64,000 nucleotides of DNA from Phycobacter azelaicus (GTDB lineage Bacteria; Pseudomonadota; Alphaproteobacteria; Rhodobacterales; Rhodobacteraceae): contig NZ_WKFH01000003.1 of assembly GCF_014884385.1 (NCBI RefSeq), forward strand, positions 434,001-498,000. The letters are read 5' to 3'. The notes under the pieces were generated by a model. The model saw only the letters and a program-made list of their open reading frames with translations, searched no databases and was not told where the DNA came from. Positions 8,188-16,527 of this stretch are shown here, piece by piece. Each line of letters starts with the position of its first letter. The first letter of the stretch is position 1. The position numbers and the translations under genes are program-made.

Positions 8188-9738
8188 TCAGGAGGGTTTC
8201 CGATACGACCAGCCGCCAAGCAGCTTGTCGAAGATCGCATTGATGTAAAAGCCGTTGGCCAGATGTACACGGATGCCAAGGGCCGCAGGATGGTTCGCCC
8301 AAAGCGGGAAGGTCGCCTGGGCCAGCGCAACCACGCCGAAGCTCAGCAAAGCGAGTATCAGCAGCGCCCATTCCAGCGGTCCGGGTGCCGGAGTGGCAGG
8401 CAAGGTACCCGCGGTGACGTACTGCGCCAGAAGCTGCAGCAGGAAATAGCTGGTCGACGTGGCGAGCGCATAGACCATGGTGCGCCGCGTTAGAACACCC
8501 GGGGCGGCATCGGCAAGGCCCTGCGCCAGAATATAGGCGACACCGAAGATCAGGATCACACCCAAGGCGATGGCCTGCACGGACTTGCCGTCAAATCCGA
8601 TGAGGAAACCCACCAGCGCATAGATCGAGATGCCGATCAAAAAGGACTGGATCACGTTCCGCATGCTGGGCACGGCGACGGGTCCCGGGCGACGGATCGC
8701 TGCCACGTTGCGCACTGCCTCACCGGCGCTCAGGAAGGCATGCGCCTTGTAAAGCGAGTGCGCGAGGATATGCAGCAGAGCAAGCGGAAACAGCGCAAGA
8801 CCGCATTGCATCACCATGAAGCCCATCTGGGCAATGGTCGACCACGCCAGCGATGTCTTGACGGCAGGCTGGGTCAGCATGACCAGCCCACCAAAGAGCG
8901 CCGTGAACCCGCCCAGCATCACCAAGAGCGCCATCACACCCGGCGCCGTCAGCATGACATCGGCAAAGCGGATCAGAAGGAAGCCACCAGCGTTGATGAC
9001 ACCGGCATGCAACAAGGCTGACACAGGCGTGGGTGCTTCCATCACCTCGGTTAGCCAGCCATGAGCCGGAAGCTGCGCCGAGGCCAGAACCGCGGCCGAA
9101 GCGATCAAAACAGCGGCAGCGGCTGTTGCCAAGTCCGGTTGAGCGGCCGCCAGGATGGTTCCGATATCTGACGTGCCATAGTTGAGCAGCAAAAGGGTCA
9201 CAGCGACGGCCAGAACCGCTTCGCTCAAGCGGGCGATCACGGCCTTCTTGCGGGCGGCGCGCTGGGCGGTCATCCGCTCCGGGTAGAACACCAACAGGCG
9301 ATTGAGCAGCAGGTTGGTTGCGACCCATGCCGCAAGCAGCTGGAACAGATTACCCGAAATCACCAGCAACAGAACCGCAGTAAGGGTCGCAAGCATCATT
9401 GCTGTAAAGGCGCCCTGACGCTCTTCGCCATCCATGTAGGTGGCAGAATAGCGCATGACGACCCAGCCAATGAAGCTGACCAGAGTGAGCATGGTCAGGC
9501 TGACCGCATCAAGCCGCACCGACAGTCCAATACCCCAAGCCCCCAGCAATGCCGAGGTGCCACCGCCATAGAGAAGCACCAGCCCAACGGACAGCAGGCT
9601 GATTGCAAAAATCACAAGCGTGGCCAGTTCCGCCATCTTGGGCAACGAACCGGGGCGCGCGCCTGGGGTGCTACGCGCCGTCGCCACCATGATCAGCAAG
9701 ATCACGGGGCAAAGAAGTGGTAAAAGCAGATGACTCAT
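8188..9738 (-). CDS. dabB: DabB, NuoL/Mrp-antiporter-like membrane subunit
   Basis: A 516-residue polytopic membrane protein of the proton-conducting NuoL/NdhF/Mrp family, with about 13 hydrophobic segments. The family core is seen in the stretch around LPAHGWLTEVMEAPTPVSALLHAG, where a Glu and the conserved His/Lys positions of antiporter subunits lie. Short length compared with true NuoL (about 600) and direct linkage to a DUF2309 gene identify it as the DabB partner that couples ion flux to DabA. It is the first gene of the operon and faces a LysR gene across a 115-bp A+T-rich gap. A stand-alone respiratory subunit is the less likely alternative. Confidence 0.9.
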   Translation of the reverse strand: MSHLLLPLLCPVILLIMVATARSTPGARPGSLPKMAELATLVIFAISLLSVGLVLLYGGGTSALLGAWGIGLSVRLDAVSLTMLTLVSFIGWVVMRYSATYMDGEERQGAFTAMMLATLTAVLLLVISGNLFQLLAAWVATNLLLNRLLVFYPERMTAQRAARKKAVIARLSEAVLAVAVTLLLLNYGTSDIGTILAAAQPDLATAAAAVLIASAAVLASAQLPAHGWLTEVMEAPTPVSALLHAGVINAGGFLLIRFADVMLTAPGVMALLVMLGGFTALFGGLVMLTQPAVKTSLAWSTIAQMGFMVMQCGLALFPLALLHILAHSLYKAHAFLSAGEAVRNVAAIRRPGPVAVPSMRNVIQSFLIGISIYALVGFLIGFDGKSVQAIALGVILIFGVAYILAQGLADAAPGVLTRRTMVYALATSTSYFLLQLLAQYVTAGTLPATPAPGPLEWALLILALLSFGVVALAQATFPLWANHPAALGIRVHLANGFYINAIFDKLLGGWSYRKPS

Positions 9739-9853
9739 CGGTTGGCGTCCTTGGGCTGTGGGGTCAAACTCAATCCGTCACTGCAGATACGTCATTAATT
9801 GCGACCATAAAAATTCATTGTTTTTGAGTTTTCATTCTATTATTTAGAACGTT
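9739..9853. promoter_or_regulatory. Divergent dabB / lysR control region
   Basis: A 115-bp gap between two divergent starts. Bases 9791-9849 are strongly A+T rich in an otherwise GC-rich region and contain a direct repeat TTCATT (9814-9819, 9831-9836; 17 bp apart). LysR proteins normally bind in such gaps next to their own start, so this is the likely site for control of dabBA by the divergent regulator. I cannot fix the hexamers with confidence. Confidence 0.5.
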
Positions 9854-10774
9854 ATGCCGCTCAACTATCACCATCTGCGCTACTTCTGGGCTGTCGCCCA
9901 CGATGGGAATCTCACCCGCACGGCACAGCACCTCAATTTGTCCCAGTCTGCTTTATCCACGCAAATCAAACAGCTGGAGGAACGGCTCGGACACGCTCTG
10001 TTCGAGCGACGCGGACGGCAGCTACATCTTACCGAAGCGGGGCGGATCACTCTGGACCATGCCGATGCGATCTTTTCGGCCGGTCAGGAACTCGTCGCAA
10101 CACTGCAAGAAACGGGCAATACGCGGCAGGCGTTGAGAATCGGAGCGCTGGCGACGCTGTCACGGAATTTTCAGATCGGTTTTCTAAGACCCATGCTCGC
10201 CCGCATGGATGTGGAGGTAATTCTGCGCTCCGGCAGCCCGACGGAACTGATGGAGGGGTTGGGAACACTGAACCTCGATGTTGTGCTTATGAACCGCGAG
10301 CCTCCAAGCGACAGTCTTGCGCCCTACGAGACGCACCACATCGCAGAACAACCCGTCAGCATTGTAGGATCGCCTGGCCGGTTTGAACCGTCTACGCCAA
10401 TCAGAGACCTTCTGCGTGAGCAGCCCTTCATCCTGCCCACGACCGACAATTCACTGCGCACAGCCTTTGATGCCATGGCAAGCCGCCTGTCCGTACGCCC
10501 CCAAATCGTGGCTGAGGTTGACGATATGGCCATGATGCGCTTGCTGGCGCGTGAAAACATCGGCCTTGCTCTGGTTGCCCCGATCGTCGTGCAGGACGAA
10601 CTGTCCTCTGGCCGTCTCGTCGAGGCGGATGAACATCCACAAATCAAAGAGAATTTCTTCGCCATCACATTGAAGCGCAGGTTCCCGAACAAACTCGTCC
10701 AGGAATTGCTGACCGGCCATCCTGCCCCACAGCCCAAATCTCGATCTGCAAACGCATCCCCGGACGCGCTGTGA
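9854..10774 (+). CDS. LysR-family regulator divergent from dabBA
   Basis: A 306-residue LysR-type protein. The N-terminal helix-turn-helix is clear: LTRTAQHLNLSQSALSTQIK at residues about 20-40, followed by LEERLGHALFER. The rest is a two-lobed periplasmic-binding-like effector domain; the opening NYHHLRYFWAVAHDGN is typical of the NhaR-like branch. By position it should control dabBA, perhaps in answer to CO2 or bicarbonate limitation or pH. That role is inferred from divergent placement only. The start at 9854 has a weak ribosome-binding site but begins exactly where the family does. Confidence 0.85.
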   Translation: MPLNYHHLRYFWAVAHDGNLTRTAQHLNLSQSALSTQIKQLEERLGHALFERRGRQLHLTEAGRITLDHADAIFSAGQELVATLQETGNTRQALRIGALATLSRNFQIGFLRPMLARMDVEVILRSGSPTELMEGLGTLNLDVVLMNREPPSDSLAPYETHHIAEQPVSIVGSPGRFEPSTPIRDLLREQPFILPTTDNSLRTAFDAMASRLSVRPQIVAEVDDMAMMRLLARENIGLALVAPIVVQDELSSGRLVEADEHPQIKENFFAITLKRRFPNKLVQELLTGHPAPQPKSRSANASPDAL

Positions 10775-10790
10775 TCTTTTCCGGGAAATG

Positions 10791-10810
10791 CTTCTTGCAC
10801 TCGCAAGAAG
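10791..10810 (+). terminator. Hairpin terminator after the LysR gene
   Basis: CTTCTTGC-ACTC-GCAAGAAG gives a perfect 8-bp stem with a 4-nt loop, 17 bp after the stop codon. It is followed by TTATGTTATC, a poor U-tract, so termination may be partial. Confidence 0.5.
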
Positions 10811-10845
10811 TTATGTTATCACATAATAGATATCAGCAGATATCA
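10811..10845. promoter_or_regulatory. Palindromes upstream of the ABC importer, candidate operator
   Basis: TTATGT-TATC-ACATAA (10811-10826) is a perfect 6-4-6 inverted repeat, followed by two GATATCA-type repeats at 10829-10835 and 10840-10846. They lie about 100 bp before the binding-protein start in an A+T-rich stretch, as expected for a regulator site or the promoter of the transporter operon. The binding protein is unknown. Confidence 0.4.
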
Positions 10846-10941
10846 CGAAACCTGCCTATCCCTTTTCCCTTGCCAGGCTGGGACGCCAACAGCGCGGCCT
10901 GAAGCTAAATGCCTACGGGCACCCCAAGTCAGGAGAACCCC

Positions 10942-12438
10942 ATGATAAGATCGACCGCGCTCACCCTGCTGATCGCAGGCACAGCTTTGCCTGCTATGGC
11001 AAGGGATGATGTTCTGGATGTCGTTGCCCCATTCGAGATCAAGGGCGCAGACCCTATCCAGTCGGGCAGCATCCTAATCAAGATGGACGTCATTGAGACC
11101 CTAGTTGATGTATCTGCGGGCGGTCAGCTTGAGCCCGGACTGGCCACTGACTGGGAGGTCTCGGAAGACGGGCGCAATTGGACATTCTCGCTGCGCAGCG
11201 GCGTGACGTTCCACAATGGCAACCCGATGGACGCGCCTGCAGTGGCCAAATCCCTGCAAAGGTCAGTCGCAGACGGAGGTCTTCTGGCCCGCGCCCCGAT
11301 CGATGCGATCACCGCCAAAGGTGACCAACAAGTCGAGATTGAACTGACAGCTCCTTTCGCCATGCTGCCCGCCTTCCTGGCTGAATACCGCTCTGCCATC
11401 ATCGCACCAGAGAGCATTGCACAAGACGGCACGATCACAGAGGTCATTGCAACGGGCCCCTATCGCGTTGCCAAATTTTCACCGCCAAACAAGATGTCGG
11501 TTGTCGCATTTGACCAATACTGGGGTGAAAAGGCCAAGATCCAAAGAGCGGCTTATCACGGCGTCAGTCGGGCTGAAACGCGGGCATTGATGGCTGAAAG
11601 TGGCGATGCGGACATCACGCTGACTCTTGATCCTGCCTCGGTGCAGCGCCTCAAGGGCGAAGATGATCTTGAGGTGATTTCTGCCCCGATCCCGCGCGTG
11701 CTGATGCTCAAGGTCAATGGAGAGGTCTTTGATCAGGCAACACGCAAGGCGCTGAGCCTAGCGATTGACCGTGCAGGTATTGCACAAGCGATCCTGCGCT
11801 TTCCAGATGGGGCAACCCAGATGTTCCCGCCCGGCATGGCGGACTGGCATGACGCAACGCTTGCCCCTTTGAAATACGATCCCCAAGCGGCCAAAGAGGC
11901 GCTGGCTCAGGCTGGCTGGAGCGAGAGCGCTGACGGCGTACTGACGCGGGATGGGCAGCGGCTCGATATCGAACTTCTCACATACCCGGATCGTCCAGAA
12001 TTGCCGCTGGTGGCCGCCGTTCTTGAGCAGCAGTTCAAGGCAGTGGGCGCAGAGGCGACAATCAACTCGACCAACTTCTCGCAGATACCGGCGCGGCATA
12101 ATGACGGCACGCTCTCGACGGCGCTTTTTGCGCGTAACTTCGCACTGGTCCCTGACCCGGTTGGCACTTTGTTGCAAGACTACGCCCCCGGCGGTGACTG
12201 GGGCGCCATGGGCTGGTCAAACGCAGCCTTCACTGATGGCGTCAAGGCGATGGCTGCCGGGACCGCACCTGAGGGCACGCGCGATGAGCTGGTCGCCACA
12301 CTGCAAGCAGAGCTGCCTGTCATTCCGATCGCCTGGTACCAGTTGACGATGGCAGTTTCCGACACGGTTGAGGGAGTGATTGTCGACCCGTTCGAGCGAA
12401 CGCTCGGCCTGTCTTCGGTTTCCTGGAGCGGACAGTAA
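10942..12438 (+). CDS. ABC importer substrate-binding protein, family 5 (peptide/nickel type)
   Basis: A 498-residue periplasmic protein. A Sec signal peptide is seen at residues 1-21, with cleavage likely after AMA. The mature part shows SBP_bac_5 features: DVVAPFEIKGADP and the LEPGLATDWEVSEDGRNWTFSLR block near residues 60-90, and the RKALSLAIDRAGIAQAIL block in lobe II. Family members bind peptides, nickel chelates, opines or sugars for import. The ATG at 10942 follows AGGAGA and makes the signal peptide start at residue 1. It heads a four-gene operon with permeases and a fused ATPase. Ligand unknown. Confidence 0.87.
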   Translation: MIRSTALTLLIAGTALPAMARDDVLDVVAPFEIKGADPIQSGSILIKMDVIETLVDVSAGGQLEPGLATDWEVSEDGRNWTFSLRSGVTFHNGNPMDAPAVAKSLQRSVADGGLLARAPIDAITAKGDQQVEIELTAPFAMLPAFLAEYRSAIIAPESIAQDGTITEVIATGPYRVAKFSPPNKMSVVAFDQYWGEKAKIQRAAYHGVSRAETRALMAESGDADITLTLDPASVQRLKGEDDLEVISAPIPRVLMLKVNGEVFDQATRKALSLAIDRAGIAQAILRFPDGATQMFPPGMADWHDATLAPLKYDPQAAKEALAQAGWSESADGVLTRDGQRLDIELLTYPDRPELPLVAAVLEQQFKAVGAEATINSTNFSQIPARHNDGTLSTALFARNFALVPDPVGTLLQDYAPGGDWGAMGWSNAAFTDGVKAMAAGTAPEGTRDELVATLQAELPVIPIAWYQLTMAVSDTVEGVIVDPFERTLGLSSVSWSGQ

Positions 12439-12444
12439 ACGCGC

Positions 12445-13389
12445 ATGGCCAAGGCACTTATCCCCGCCCTGGGGTGGAGGCTGGCGCAGGCGGGGATGGT
12501 GGCCATCCTCGTCGGCATTCTCAGTTTCCTGATGATGAGCACTTTGCCCGGGGATATGATCTACCGTATTGCGGGCGCCCGGTTTGGCTATGACAACGTC
12601 ACTGCCGAGAATGCAGAGATCATACGCGCCCAACTCGGAGACCCTTCAAGCATCACCGCATTTGCGAGCTGGATAACCGGGTTATTCCGCGGTGATCTGG
12701 GTGTGTCCTTGGTCACGGGCGAAGCGATCAGTGCCGAGATTGCGCATCAGTTTGGCGCAACCGCGCAACTGGCCGCAGTGGCCATCGCGCTGTCTATTCT
12801 GATCGGCCCGCCATTGGGACTTTGGGCTGGTCTGAACCCCGGCAGCCTCCTGGACCGGACCGTCGTGACCTTGGCTGCGGTGTTCAAGTCCATTCCACAA
12901 TTCCTTTTGGGCCTTGTCCTGATCGTTGTCGTGGCCATCGGCATGGGACTCCTGCCGGCGGCTGGTCACGGAGAGGTGCGCCACATGGTCTTGCCTGGCG
13001 TGACGCTGGCCTTGGGATTATCCGCCAGTACGACCCGCATCACGCGCGAAGCCGTTGTGCAGGCACGAGGGTCTGAATGGTGGCGTTTTGCGCGCTGGAA
13101 AGGCTTGTCTGATCGGCAGGTGATGCTGCGCCACGGGCTGCGCCATGTGTCGGTACCACTCTTGACCCTGATCGCAGCACAGTTCGTGGCCCTGATGGAA
13201 GGCATCGTTGTTGTCGAGACAATCTTTGGATGGCCGGGCATCGGTCACGCCCTGGTGCATGCCGTGTTCCACAGGGATGTGCCCATGGTACAGGGCACCG
13301 CACTGGTGATGGGGCTGTCTTTCGTGCTGGTGAATGCCCTCGCCGATATCGCCGCGCGGATACTGGACCCACGAGAGGTCGCACGATGA
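12445..13389 (+). CDS. ABC importer permease, DppB/NikB type
   Basis: A 314-residue inner-membrane permease with about six hydrophobic segments and a C-terminal BPD_transp_1 domain. The EAA loop that contacts the ATPase is at EWWRFARWKGLSDRQVMLRH (around residues 210-230), and the typical end motif VVETIFGWPGIGHALVHAV is present. It starts 6 bp after the binding protein and overlaps the next permease by 4 bp (ATGA), so it is translationally coupled. It forms a heterodimer with the next product. Confidence 0.88.
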   Translation: MAKALIPALGWRLAQAGMVAILVGILSFLMMSTLPGDMIYRIAGARFGYDNVTAENAEIIRAQLGDPSSITAFASWITGLFRGDLGVSLVTGEAISAEIAHQFGATAQLAAVAIALSILIGPPLGLWAGLNPGSLLDRTVVTLAAVFKSIPQFLLGLVLIVVVAIGMGLLPAAGHGEVRHMVLPGVTLALGLSASTTRITREAVVQARGSEWWRFARWKGLSDRQVMLRHGLRHVSVPLLTLIAAQFVALMEGIVVVETIFGWPGIGHALVHAVFHRDVPMVQGTALVMGLSFVLVNALADIAARILDPREVAR

Positions 13390-14162
13390 CCCCCCGCTCA
13401 ACAGGCACTGGTCTGATATGTGCGGTACTGATCTTTGCACTTGGCTATCCGCTGATCTCTGACACCGACCCGGTGGCGCAAAGCCTGCTCAAAGCCCTTC
13501 AGCCCCCCTCACAAGACGCGCTGCTGGGGTATGATCACCTTGGCCGATCAATGGCGGCTCGGCTTGCAGCCGCGCTTCGCTTGTCGCTTGGCATTGCCTT
13601 TGTCACCTTAATCACGACCGCGCTGATTGGCGTGGTGTTGGGCGCAATCGCAAGCTGGCGTGGCGATTGGCTTGATCGGGGGCTGGTTCTTCTGGCTGAC
13701 TCCGTCGTTGCCCTGCCCGCCCTGTTGATCGTGCTGATGGCCGGTCTCATTCTCCCAAACCAACCCCTTGCCTTTTGGGCCGGACTCTCGGCCACGCTAT
13801 GGGTCGAGATCTTTCGTCTTACGCGCGCGACGATACGGGCTCACATAGCGGCCCCAGCCGTGCAAGCGGCAGAATTGCTGGGATTTGGTCCCTTTTACAT
13901 CTTCCGCACTCACCTCTGGCCCGAACTGGCACCAATCCTGAGGGCAACTTTTGCGCTCACCTTCGCGACGGTCGTGATGGGGATCGCCGCCCTTGGGTTT
14001 GTTTCCGTGGGCGTGCGTGCGCCAACGCCGGAACTCGGCATGATGATGGTGGAACTCCTCCCCTACTGGCGCGAAGCACCATGGGCGCTTTTGCAGCCTG
14101 TCGCAGCCACGCTTGTCACTCTGCTGGCCCTCACCCTGATCGCGGGAGACACGAGGACATGA
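13386..14162 (+). CDS. ABC importer permease, DppC/NikC type
   Basis: A 258-residue permease, second half of the transmembrane channel. It keeps the family features LLGYDHLGRSMAARLAAALR near the N-terminus and the EAA loop around AAELLGFGPFYIFRTHLWPE. The N-terminal cytoplasmic tail is short compared with DppC (about 300 residues). The start ATG at 13386 overlaps the previous stop, and its own stop overlaps the ATPase start, both as ATGA. Confidence 0.87.
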   Translation: MTPRSTGTGLICAVLIFALGYPLISDTDPVAQSLLKALQPPSQDALLGYDHLGRSMAARLAAALRLSLGIAFVTLITTALIGVVLGAIASWRGDWLDRGLVLLADSVVALPALLIVLMAGLILPNQPLAFWAGLSATLWVEIFRLTRATIRAHIAAPAVQAAELLGFGPFYIFRTHLWPELAPILRATFALTFATVVMGIAALGFVSVGVRAPTPELGMMMVELLPYWREAPWALLQPVAATLVTLLALTLIAGDTRT

Positions 14163-15550
14163 CCCTGATGAAAGCAGAGCAGATCGCCGTCCACGCGGGT
14201 CATCAACCACTGATAGCGCCCATCTCGCTCACACTCGAAGCCGGACAATCCATCACTCTCATCGGAGAAACTGGCTCAGGCAAAAGTCTGTTTGCGCAAG
14301 CCATTCTGGGGACCCTGCCGCCAGGTCTTAATTCGACTGGAGACCTCGAAGTGGGAGGAGAAAGGATCGCTCTTGTCTCGCCTGATGCACTTGAACACCT
14401 TTGGGGGACCGCCATTTCGGTTCTCCCGCAAGAACCATGGCGCGCCCTGGATCCGCTGATGCGCGCAGAGCAACAGGTCGCCGAGGTGCATGAACTGGTG
14501 GCTCGCGCCACGAACCCAAAGGCGGCAGCCCGATCCGACCTGGCGGCGCTCGGTCTCGACAATGCGACAAACGCCTATCCTTTCGAGATGTCGGGCGGCA
14601 TGGCACAGAGACTGGCCATTGCCGCTGCTCGGGCCGGTGGCGCGCGGATCGTTGTTGCGGACGAGCCAACCAAAGGTCTTGATACGGACCGCCGCGATGA
14701 CGTGGCCAAGCGCCTGATCGAGATACGCCAGGACGGCGGAGCGACCCTGACTATCACCCATGACCTGGATCTGGCAGAGGCGCTTGGCGGCGAGCTCCTG
14801 GTCATGCGCAAGGGGCACCTTGTGGAACGCGGCCCTGCTGAGCACGTCCTGCGACACCCCAAAACCGACTATACAGCCGAGCTGATCTCGGCGGTGCCGC
14901 GCAACTGGCCCCAAAACGCACCCGCGGTGCCGGGCGAAACGGTTGTGGCCGCGCAAAACGTAACCGTGTCTCGGGGTGGTCGGGTGCTGACCACGGGCCT
15001 GGATTTGTCACTTGGGGCTGGCGAAATCGTCGGCTTAAGCGGACCGTCCGGAGTGGGCAAAACAACGGTGGGCGACACACTGCTCGGACTAAGCGCACCC
15101 GCGAATGGAACCGTTTCCCGCAGCAAGGGGATTTCGCAGCGGCGTTTTCAAAAGCTCTGGCAGGATCCGCCGGCGGCCTTTGCCCCGCATCAGAGCATTG
15201 GGCAAGGCATCGCAGATCTGATGAGGTTGCACGGGATAGAAAAGCAACGACTTCAGCCCCTTCTGACACAGCTGAACCTCGAACCGGGTCTGTTGGAGCG
15301 CACACCGGATACCGTTTCGGGCGGTGAACTACAGCGCCTGTCCATTGCACGCGCGCTTTTGATGGATCCCGTGTTCCTTTTTGCGGACGAGCCAACATCC
15401 CGGCTTGATCCGCTGACACAGCGTGCTGTGCTAAAGCTGCTGGTAGACCTGGCGCGGATCAAGAAGATCGCGGTTCTCATCGTGAGTCACGACAAGGATC
15501 TTCTGACAAGGATAACCGATCGGCAGACTTTGCTCGAACCGGTGATGTAG
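14159..15550 (+). CDS. Fused double ATPase of the ABC importer (DppD-DppF type)
   Basis: A 463-residue cytoplasmic protein holding two complete ABC domains. Domain 1 has Walker A GETGSGKS (residues 36-43), signature MSGGMAQR and Walker B IVVADEPTKGLD. Domain 2 has Walker A GPSGVGKT (about residues 295-302), signature VSGGELQR and Walker B FLFADEPTSRLD. Most peptide/nickel systems use two separate ATPase genes; here they are joined, with a short linker near residue 250, like YejF or GsiA. Domain 2 is compact (about 200 residues) and lacks the oligopeptide-specific C-terminal extension, which argues against a classical dipeptide system. Confidence 0.87.
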   Translation: MTLMKAEQIAVHAGHQPLIAPISLTLEAGQSITLIGETGSGKSLFAQAILGTLPPGLNSTGDLEVGGERIALVSPDALEHLWGTAISVLPQEPWRALDPLMRAEQQVAEVHELVARATNPKAAARSDLAALGLDNATNAYPFEMSGGMAQRLAIAAARAGGARIVVADEPTKGLDTDRRDDVAKRLIEIRQDGGATLTITHDLDLAEALGGELLVMRKGHLVERGPAEHVLRHPKTDYTAELISAVPRNWPQNAPAVPGETVVAAQNVTVSRGGRVLTTGLDLSLGAGEIVGLSGPSGVGKTTVGDTLLGLSAPANGTVSRSKGISQRRFQKLWQDPPAAFAPHQSIGQGIADLMRLHGIEKQRLQPLLTQLNLEPGLLERTPDTVSGGELQRLSIARALLMDPVFLFADEPTSRLDPLTQRAVLKLLVDLARIKKIAVLIVSHDKDLLTRITDRQTLLEPVM

Positions 15551-15752
15551 TCGCCCGTCCGTTGCCTAAATGCAGAAGCGATGCAGCCGGGCGCAGCAAA
15601 CATCGCCCATTCTGCTGGCGCCGATGCATGCAAAGACTGAAATCAACGGCACTGTGAACACGCATTGACGGTATTCTACCTATCCAAGAGGCTTCTTTGT
15701 CGCTAGCATACTTTCGTATGTTTCCAAGTTTTTCTGTTTGGGGGGCACGACT
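15551..15752. other. Intergenic region, 202 bp
   Basis: The stretch separates the ABC operon from the next plus-strand gene. I see no gene and no strong terminator. The last 90 bp are A+T rich and should hold the promoter for the following genes; GGGGGG at 15740-15745 is the ribosome-binding site of the next frame. Confidence 0.4.
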
Positions 15753-16160
15753 ATGAGCAATAGTACTGAGCGTGAGCGCTCAATGTCCGTGACCCTGGAA
15801 CATCCGGGATCTGATCGTGGCTGGACACCCGTCTCGGTTGTGGTGAACCGAGAAGATGTTTCGCACCGTATTTCGTTTACTCAAATGCGGTCGTTCGAGG
15901 ACATATTTTGCGCTGAAATAGTGCGCTTTTTCCATCCATACCTGTGCGACCTCGGTTCACAATCCAAAATTATGTCATTTCCTGACGCCGAGCTTCGCAT
16001 GCCCGGTTTGGTGCTGGGGCGGGTTCGGATTGTTTATTCCCCTAACGAACAAGGCAGAGCCAGGGTCCTGATCCGGTTTTCTGCATTGGTTGGGAATCCG
16101 AACGCAGCCTTGATCAAAGCGCCTGATGCATTTTTTGTTGCCAGTCAACACTGTCGTTGA
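15753..16160 (+). CDS. Hypothetical protein, probable N-terminal part of a split gene
   Basis: A 135-codon frame starting at ATG 15753 after GGGGGG. No family is recognised. Residues about 20-120 look like a mixed alpha/beta sensory or PilZ-sized domain with several beta-strand patterns (for example LVLGRVRIVYSPNEQGRARV). The frame ends at 16160 in ASQHCR shortly after a run of six T (16131-16136). Removing one T joins it to the next frame and would give a single protein of about 223 residues, so this may be the 5' part of a broken or mis-sequenced gene. It precedes the CheB-CheR gene on the same strand. Confidence 0.5.
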   Translation: MSNSTERERSMSVTLEHPGSDRGWTPVSVVVNREDVSHRISFTQMRSFEDIFCAEIVRFFHPYLCDLGSQSKIMSFPDAELRMPGLVLGRVRIVYSPNEQGRARVLIRFSALVGNPNAALIKAPDAFFVASQHCR

Positions 16161-16425
16161 CGCACTTGAGGACACATTGGATTGGGTTCTCATTCCAGCT
16201 CTGAACATCGCTTCGATCAGTGAGTTGCCCAGCCTTTCGGGCAGCAACAGGCAAAACCTCGAAGCCTGCCTTGAGAGGCTCGAATCCTCGCGGGAACACA
16301 TCATGATGCGTATCGAGATGGTGAGCCAACGCCTGGATGACCTGCGCGAGACCCAAAAGGCGTTGGAAGTTGATCGCGACAAACGCGAACAATACGCTGG
16401 AGAAATCAACACTTGCGACACTTGA
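16126..16425 (+). CDS. Hypothetical coiled-coil protein, probable C-terminal part of a split gene
   Basis: A 99-codon frame overlapping the previous one by 35 bp in the +1 frame. It has no good ribosome-binding site at its ATG (16126), which fits a displaced 3' half. The segment ASISELPSLSGSNRQNLEAC is followed by a long charged helix (about residues 45-95) with heptad pattern, ending in DKREQY. This could be a dimerisation coiled coil. Together with the upstream frame it would be a small domain plus coiled coil. Independent translation by coupling cannot be excluded. Confidence 0.45.
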   Translation: MHFLLPVNTVVDALEDTLDWVLIPALNIASISELPSLSGSNRQNLEACLERLESSREHIMMRIEMVSQRLDDLRETQKALEVDRDKREQYAGEINTCDT

Positions 16426-16527
16426 ATCACTTTGGTGCCTTGTCGGCCTAACAGCAAACAAACACCCGATGACTGTAGATTTTGCGACCCGGTTCACAGG
16501 ATGTGACTACGGGTGGAAAGAAAGACC

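Noticed and set aside
12966..13440. Several minus-strand frames opposite the ABC permease genes
   Set aside because: Antisense to membrane proteins with clear EAA loops; no start signals.
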